From RHKX01 sp963745755 (GTDB taxonomy: Bacteria; Actinomycetota; Thermoleophilia; Solirubrobacterales; 70-9): a stretch of DNA of 64,000 bases. How positions within the stretch are numbered: position 1 is the first letter of the stretch; each line of letters begins with the position of its first letter. The position numbers were made by a program, and so were the translations under genes. The stretch is taken from the NCBI GenBank assembly GCA_963745755.1, contig CAVUYP010000001.1, positions 372,001 to 436,000 on the forward strand, in the 5' to 3' direction. This document shows positions 59,397 to 64,000 of the stretch, one piece after another. A model generated the notes under the pieces. It was not told where the DNA came from and searched no databases. It saw only the letters and a program-made list of their open reading frames with translations.

Positions 59397-60335
59397 ATGG
59401 AAGCGAACGTCCAACCCGTCCCCGGTCAGGTCCGCGCCGGCATGAAGTCGATCGAGAGGTACATGAACCTCGGCGCGGTGATCCTGCCCTTCGCCGCGAC
59501 GATCGCCGCGATCGTCCTGTTCTGGAACGAGATCGTCACCGCCGGCGACCTCGTCATCTTCGCGGTCATGTACTTGCTGACCGCGGCCGGGATCACGGTC
59601 GGCTACCACCGCCTGCTCACCCACCGCGCGTTCCAGACCCGTCCCGCCGTCCGCTACGGGCTCGCCGCGCTCGGCCAGATGGCGGTGCAGGGCTCGGTGA
59701 TCGCCTGGGTCGCCGATCACCGCAAGCACCACGCCCACACCGACGAGGAGGGCGATCCGCATTCGCCCCACGTCGGCCACGGCCGCGGCCTCGGCGCCGT
59801 CCTCAAGGGGCTCTGGCACGCCCACACCGGCTGGCTGCTGGTCTCCCACGGCCGCGCCGACTGGCGCCGCTACGCCCCCGACCTCTGCGAGGACGCCGGC
59901 ATGCGCTGGCTGAGCCGCCGGTTTCCGGCCTTCGTCCTCGCCGGTCTGCTGATCCCCGCCCTGGCGGGCCTGCTGCTCACCGGCACCCTGGCCGGCGCCG
60001 CGATGGGGCTGCTCTGGGGCGGGCTCGTCCGGGTCTTCTTCGTCCACCACGTGACCTGGAGCGTCAACTCGGTCTGCCATTTCTTCGGCACCCGGAGGTT
60101 CGAGACCGACGACCGCTCGACCAACGTCTTCTGGCTGGCGCTGCCGTCGCTCGGCGAGTCCTGGCATCACAACCACCACGCCTTCCCGCGCTCGGCGACC
60201 CACGGCCTGCGCTGGTGGGAGGTCGACCCGAGCTCGCTGATCATCCGCGGCCTCGGCCGCACCGGCCTCGCCTGGGACATCGTCGAGATCACACCCGAGC
60301 GCCAGGACGAGAAGCTGGCCGAGCCCGCTGCCTGA
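59397..60335 (+). CDS. Acyl-CoA/fatty-acid delta-9 desaturase
   Basis: 312-aa membrane di-iron desaturase. The three histidine boxes are HRLLTH, HRKHH and HNHH (GESWHHNHHAFP), and four hydrophobic spans surround them. It introduces a cis double bond into acyl chains to tune membrane fluidity. TACGAT seven bases before the ATG predicts leaderless transcription. Divergent from a PucR-type regulator that is the likely controller. Confidence 0.93.
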   Translation: MEANVQPVPGQVRAGMKSIERYMNLGAVILPFAATIAAIVLFWNEIVTAGDLVIFAVMYLLTAAGITVGYHRLLTHRAFQTRPAVRYGLAALGQMAVQGSVIAWVADHRKHHAHTDEEGDPHSPHVGHGRGLGAVLKGLWHAHTGWLLVSHGRADWRRYAPDLCEDAGMRWLSRRFPAFVLAGLLIPALAGLLLTGTLAGAAMGLLWGGLVRVFFVHHVTWSVNSVCHFFGTRRFETDDRSTNVFWLALPSLGESWHHNHHAFPRSATHGLRWWEVDPSSLIIRGLGRTGLAWDIVEITPERQDEKLAEPAA

Positions 60336-60386
60336 TCGCCGCTTCCGCGCCGGCGGCCGCTCGCATTCCGGCATAGAGTGGGGGGC

Positions 60387-60860
60387 GTGGGAGCCAGCGA
60401 CCGAAAGAGCACGGTGCGGATCGACCGCGTCGACGTCGTCGATCTGCCGGTGCTGATGCCGATGCTGCGCGCCTACTGCGACTTCTACGAGGTCGATCCC
60501 CGCGACGACCGGCTCGTCGCCCTCTGCCGCGCCCTGATCGACGACCCGACCGAGGGCGAGCAGGCGATCGCCCGCTCCGATGCCGGCGACCCGCTCGGGT
60601 TCGCGACCGTCTACTGGACCTGGCAGACCCTCGATGCCGCCCGGATCGGCGTCCTCAACGACCTCTACGTCGTCCCCGAGGCGCGCGGCCTCGGCGTCGG
60701 CCGCAGCCTGATCGAGCACTGCCGCGGCCTCTGCCGCAAGCGTGCCGCCGGCAAGCTCGTCTGGGAGACGGCACCGGACAACGAGACCGCCCAGCGCCTC
60801 TACGATGGGATCGGAGCGGAGAAGTCCACCTGGCTCGCCTACGAGATCGACGCCTGGTAG
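60387..60860 (+). CDS. GNAT-family N-acetyltransferase
   Basis: 157 aa. The acetyl-CoA loop VVPEARGLGVGRSLIEH and the C-terminal NETAQRLYDGIGAEKSTWLAYE are typical of GNAT enzymes acting on small molecules or amino acids. GTG 60387 is chosen because TAGAGT lies eight bases upstream. An in-frame GTG at 60378 overlaps that hexamer. Acceptor unknown. 36 bases before proS. Confidence 0.85.
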   Translation: MGASDRKSTVRIDRVDVVDLPVLMPMLRAYCDFYEVDPRDDRLVALCRALIDDPTEGEQAIARSDAGDPLGFATVYWTWQTLDAARIGVLNDLYVVPEARGLGVGRSLIEHCRGLCRKRAAGKLVWETAPDNETAQRLYDGIGAEKSTWLAYEIDAW

Positions 60861-60896
60861 CCCTCAGCACCGCTCCCGCCCCGAGGCCCCGCCGCG

Positions 60897-62582
60897 ATGA
60901 CCCGACTCTCCAACTACCTGCTGCCGACGCTGAAGGACCCGCCCGCCGACGCCGAGGCCGTCTCGCACAAGCTGATGGTCCGCGCCGGCCTCGTCCGCCA
61001 GCTCGGCGCCGGGATCTGGACCTGGATGCCGGCCGGCTACCGCTCCGTCAAGAAGGTCGAGCGGATCATTCGCGAGGAGATGGACGCGATCGGCTGCCAC
61101 GAGATGCTGATGCCGGTCATGCAGCCGGCCGAGCCGTGGCGGCAGACCGGCCGCTACGAGATCGACGAGCTGTTCAAGCTCCGCGACCGCAAGGACTCCG
61201 AGCTCGTCCTGGCGATGACCCACGAGGAGGCGGTGACGACCCACGTCGCCCGCGACATCCGCTCCTATCGCGACCTGCCGCTGATGCTCTACCACCTGCA
61301 GACCAAGGAGCGCGACGAGCCGCGGCCGCGGGCCGGCATCCTCCGCACCCGCGAGTTCACGATGAAGGACGCCTATTCCTTCGATCGCGACGAGGCCGGC
61401 CTCGACCGCAGCTACGAGCTTCAGGCCGGCGCCTACGAGCGGATCCTCGAGCGCTGCGGGCTGCGCTGGTACGCGGTCGAGTCCGACGTCGGGATGATGG
61501 GCGGCTCCGGAGCCCACGAGTACATGGCGCCTTGCGCGGCGGGCGAGAACGAGGTCGCGCTCGCTCCCGGCTACGCCGCCAACATCGAGGTCGCCAGCGC
61601 CGCCGCCCAGCCGGTCGAGCTGCCACCGCCCCTCGACGCGCCCCGCGAGGCGCCGACGCCGGGGCTGACCACCGTCGATGAGGTGGCGGCCGCGCTCGGG
61701 GTTCCCGCCGGCGCGCTGATCAAGGCGATGCCGGTCGTCGCCGACGGCGAGCTGGTCCTCGTCCTGATCCGCGGCGATCACCGCCTCAACGAGGTCAAGC
61801 TCGCCAATCACCTCGGCGCCGCCACGCGCCCGGCCCGCCCTGAGGAGATCGAGTCGGCGATCGGCCCGGTCGGGTTCATCGGCCCGGTCGGCGCCGACGT
61901 CCGCGTCCTCATGGACGAGGCGATCGGGGGCGCCGGGCTCGTCTGCGGCGCCAACCGTCCCGACGCTCACCTGATCGGCGTCGAGCCGGGTCGCGACTTC
62001 TCCTACGAGAGCTGCGACGTGCGCATCGTCGAGGCCGGCGACCTGACCGCGGCCGGCGATCCGATCACGATCGAGGCCGCGATCGAGGTCGGCAACATCT
62101 TCAAGCTCGGTAGCCGCTACTCGGAGCCGCTCGGCGCCACCTACCTGGATCCCGAAGGTGTCGAGCGGCCGATCGTGATGGGCAGCTACGGGATCGGTCC
62201 GGCGCGAATCGTCGCCGCCGCGGTCGAGCAGCGCGCCGACGAGCTCGGCATCTGCTGGCCGCCCGCGATCGCGCCCTGGCAGGTCCACATCTGCGCGCTC
62301 GGCAAGGGCGGCGACGAGGTCGCGGCGGCCGCCGACGAGCTCTACGACGCCCTCTGCGAGGCCGGGATCGAGACGTTGCTCGACGACCGGCCCGGCGCCG
62401 GCGCCGGCGAGAAGCTGACCGACGCCGAGCTGGTCGGCTGCCCGCTGCGGATCACGGTCGGCAAGCGCGGGATCGCAGACGGGGTCGTCGAGGCGAGGAC
62501 GCGGGCCGGTGGGGAGGAGGAGCGGATCCCGCTCGCCGAGGCGCCGGCGCGCGCCCGCGCGATCCTCGAAGGGATCGGCTGA
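60897..62582 (+). CDS. proS: Prolyl-tRNA synthetase
   Basis: 561-aa class II bacterial-type ProRS. Class II motif 1 region (MVRAGLVRQLGAGIWTWMP), motif 2 (FKLRDRKDSELVLAMTHEE, ...RPRAGILRTREFTMKDAYSF), an editing INS domain around residues 225-380 with VIRADRELNEVKL-like GDHRLNEVKL, motif 3 (VMGSYGIGPARIVAA) and an anticodon-binding C-terminus (DDRPGAGAGEKLTDAELVG). Intact. Confidence 0.97.
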   Translation: MTRLSNYLLPTLKDPPADAEAVSHKLMVRAGLVRQLGAGIWTWMPAGYRSVKKVERIIREEMDAIGCHEMLMPVMQPAEPWRQTGRYEIDELFKLRDRKDSELVLAMTHEEAVTTHVARDIRSYRDLPLMLYHLQTKERDEPRPRAGILRTREFTMKDAYSFDRDEAGLDRSYELQAGAYERILERCGLRWYAVESDVGMMGGSGAHEYMAPCAAGENEVALAPGYAANIEVASAAAQPVELPPPLDAPREAPTPGLTTVDEVAAALGVPAGALIKAMPVVADGELVLVLIRGDHRLNEVKLANHLGAATRPARPEEIESAIGPVGFIGPVGADVRVLMDEAIGGAGLVCGANRPDAHLIGVEPGRDFSYESCDVRIVEAGDLTAAGDPITIEAAIEVGNIFKLGSRYSEPLGATYLDPEGVERPIVMGSYGIGPARIVAAAVEQRADELGICWPPAIAPWQVHICALGKGGDEVAAAADELYDALCEAGIETLLDDRPGAGAGEKLTDAELVGCPLRITVGKRGIADGVVEARTRAGGEEERIPLAEAPARARAILEGIG

Positions 62583-62586
62583 TCCC

Positions 62587-63261
62587 GTGGGCTCCGAGGG
62601 GAAGCGCCGTGCCCTCTCCCGTCGCCGCCTGTTCGGCATCGATCGCTCCGGCCCCGAGCCGCCGCAGACCCGGGCCGGCCAGCCGCTGCGGCCGTTCACG
62701 CTCCCGAACCTGATCGGCTACGTCAGGCTTGCGGCGATTCCGGTCTTCCTCGTGATCGCCTTCGGCTCCGGCGACGGCCGCGATGCGGTCGCGTCGGTGA
62801 TCTTCCTGGCGATCGCCCTCGGCGACCTGATCGACGGCTTCGTCGCCCGCGCGACCGGCCAGTACAGCCGGCTCGGGGCGCTGCTCGACCCGGTCGTCGA
62901 CCGGCTCACGATCCTCGCCGGTGCCGCCGTCTGCTGGAACTTCGAGCTGCTGCCGCGGGTCGCGATCGCCCTCCTCGCCGTCCGCGAGCTGACGACGCTC
63001 GGCCTCGCCCGCTACGGGCTGCGGCACGGCGTCGACCTGGAGATCACCTGGGTCGGCAGGATCGCGGTGTTCCTGATCATGGGCGGGATCTTCTGGTCGA
63101 TGGTCGTCGATTGGGCGATCATCGAGATCGGATTCTGCGTCGGCGTCGGCCTGTCGATCTTCGCGACGATCCTCTACGTCCGCGACGCCGTCGAGCGGAC
63201 CCGGGCGCTCCGCGCCGGCGGGGAACGGGGTGCAGTCCGCCGTTCAACCTTCAAGTTCTGA
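62587..63261 (+). CDS. CDP-alcohol phosphatidyltransferase (PgsA-like)
   Basis: 224 aa from GTG 62587. The signature D-x2-D-G-x2-A-R-x8-G-x3-D-x3-D is complete in DLIDGFVARATGQYSRLGAL followed by LDPVVD. About five to six membrane helices. Probably a phosphatidylglycerophosphate or related phospholipid synthase using CDP-diacylglycerol. Starts five bases after proS. The acceptor alcohol cannot be fixed from sequence. Confidence 0.88.
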   Translation: MGSEGKRRALSRRRLFGIDRSGPEPPQTRAGQPLRPFTLPNLIGYVRLAAIPVFLVIAFGSGDGRDAVASVIFLAIALGDLIDGFVARATGQYSRLGALLDPVVDRLTILAGAAVCWNFELLPRVAIALLAVRELTTLGLARYGLRHGVDLEITWVGRIAVFLIMGGIFWSMVVDWAIIEIGFCVGVGLSIFATILYVRDAVERTRALRAGGERGAVRRSTFKF

Positions 63262-63289
63262 TTGACCCTTCGGGTCGCCCGCCTATAAT
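63262..63289 (+). promoter_or_regulatory. Near-consensus sigma-70 promoter
   Basis: TTGACC (63262-63267) and a perfect TATAAT (63284-63289) with 16-base spacing, the best promoter match in the window. It begins at the end of the phosphatidyltransferase gene and drives the RsiG-like gene after a leader of about 55 bases with a GCCGG/CCGGC hairpin. Confidence 0.85.
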
Positions 63290-63349
63290 CGCTTCTCGCC
63301 GGTGATTACGGCCGGCTCCCTGCGACGGCAACGAAAGTTTGGGTGAGTG

Positions 63350-63607
63350 ATGGACGAGACGTTTCCCGACATCGGCGCGATGAGCGACGTGGAGCTGAAG
63401 GAGATGATCGACGAGTTGACGCGCGAGGAACGGGATGTCTCCTACCGGCGGCGGATGCTGCACGGCAAGATCGACATCCTCCGCGCCGAGCTGGTCAACC
63501 GGCTGCGCACGAATCGTGAGTCAGGGGACGCGCTGATCAGCGGCGCCGACGTCGAGAAGCTCTCCGACATCCTCGCCGGCAGGGTCACCGGGGAAGAGGG
63601 GATCTAG
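63350..63607 (+). CDS. rsiG: RsiG-like single-motif c-di-GMP-dependent anti-sigma factor
   Basis: 85-aa alpha-helical protein. Residues 12-54 form a probable coiled-coil helix containing E27-x3-S31-x2-R34-x3-H38-x3-D42. This matches the E(x)3S(x)2R(x)3Q(x)3D c-di-GMP motif of RsiG, with His at the Gln position. Basal actinobacteria such as Rubrobacter carry short one-motif RsiGs that dimerise around c-di-GMP to hold the sigma factor WhiG. Length and single motif fit that class. No whiG is in the window. The zinc-ribbon/FHA gene follows after seven bases. Confidence 0.78.
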   Translation: MDETFPDIGAMSDVELKEMIDELTREERDVSYRRRMLHGKIDILRAELVNRLRTNRESGDALISGADVEKLSDILAGRVTGEEGI

Positions 63608-63614
63608 GGCGGCG

Positions 63615-64000
63615 ATGGCCCTGCACTGCCACGAATGCGGCTTCGTCAACGACGAGGGGGCCAACTACTGCCAGAAGTGCGGCGCCTACCTGGGTCGCTC
63701 CGAGGGCACCGAGGAGCCGTCGACGCTCACCTACAAGATCGCCGAGACCGGCGACTTCCAGCCGATCGACATCGAGGAGATGGTCGAGGAGGAGGGGGCG
63801 GCGCTGGTGATCCGCTCCGGCGGCGGCCGCTCCGGTGAGAGCTTCGCCGTCGACCAGGACCGGATGAGCATCGGCCGCACCCCCGATGCGCCGATCTTTC
63901 TCGACGACGTGACGGTCTCCCGCAACCACGCCCTGCTGGTCCGGCGCCGCGACGGCCTCTACATCGACGACCTCGGTTCGCTGAACGGCACCTACGTCAA
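63615..64000 (+). CDS. Zinc-ribbon FHA-domain protein (cut by window end)
   Basis: 128 codons visible. It starts ALHCHECGFVNDEGANYCQKCG, a Cys4 zinc ribbon, then a Ser/Thr-bearing stretch (EEPSTLTYKI) and an FHA domain: RMSIGRTPDAPIFLDDVTVSRNHALLVRR and DDLGSLNGTYV. FHA domains bind phosphothreonine. The layout resembles GarA-like regulators, where an N-terminal Thr is phosphorylated by a Ser/Thr kinase and then bound by the FHA. Probably co-transcribed with the RsiG-like gene. Confidence 0.88.
   Translation, partial: MALHCHECGFVNDEGANYCQKCGAYLGRSEGTEEPSTLTYKIAETGDFQPIDIEEMVEEEGAALVIRSGGGRSGESFAVDQDRMSIGRTPDAPIFLDDVTVSRNHALLVRRRDGLYIDDLGSLNGTYV

Noticed and set aside
63290..63349. A c-di-GMP riboswitch in the leader of the RsiG-like gene
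   Set aside because: The ~55-base leader is too short and lacks the conserved GEMM core. Only a small GCCGG/CCGGC hairpin is present.

Overview
The window is very GC-rich chromosomal DNA from a bacterium. It looks like a deep-branching actinobacterium, most plausibly of the Thermoleophilia/Solirubrobacterales type. That placement is inferred from mIHF downstream of the pyr operon, a small single-motif RsiG-like protein, a fused SecDF, GTG starts, 4-bp ATGA/GTGA overlaps and many apparently leaderless genes. Gene content is almost entirely housekeeping. I see no prophage, no intact insertion sequence and no CRISPR array.

Layout. 1-1843: pdxS end, pdxT and an M29 aminopeptidase. 1844-2460: repeat-bearing gap. 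2461-14365: yebC, ruvC-ruvA-ruvB, a zinc-ribbon/PAS protein, a SecD-SecF fusion, a small membrane protein, recJ and the (p)ppGpp synthetase/hydrolase. 14455-19526 (minus strand): two HIT proteins, a lipid kinase, a phosphomannomutase-type enzyme, a MOSC protein and CorA. 19600-23093: a SAM-I riboswitch with terminator, then a threonine-synthase-like PLP enzyme, a ThiS/MoaD-type carrier protein and two nucleotide-sugar genes. 23263-24827 (minus): a GroES-like protein with a C-terminal Cys4 knuckle and a glycosyltransferase. 25009-32205: lipoprotein, TMEM175-type channel, secreted lipase-like protein and two sulfatases. 32206-33290: decayed gene remnants and tRNA-Arg. 33278-35973: two paralogous secreted proteins, RNase Z and another secreted protein. 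36031-45524: pyrimidine operon with a PyrR site. 45615-53813: mihF, gmk, rpoZ, coaBC, dxr, rseP, an acyl-CoA synthetase and a LOG-type protein. 53814-64000: ABC-F protein, SMP-30-like protein, ispG, a PucR-type regulator, desaturase, acetyltransferase, proS, a phosphatidyltransferase, the RsiG-like protein and the start of an FHA protein.

Together the genes cover recombination, protein export, the stringent response, UMP synthesis, isoprenoid precursors (dxr, ispG), CoA synthesis and membrane lipid metabolism. The most interesting unit is the SAM-riboswitch-controlled pair thrC-like/carrier protein (19600-21373). It suggests carrier-protein-dependent sulfur transfer for homocysteine/methionine synthesis.

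Sequence quality. Many essential genes (ruvB, secDF, dxr, rseP, coaBC, recJ, rel and others) are split by frame changes. Nearly every one resolves as exactly one extra base, very often a base inserted between a C and a following A. Removing these restores family-typical lengths (for example RuvB 354 aa, DXR 389 aa), so I treat them as consensus errors and annotate the genes as intact.
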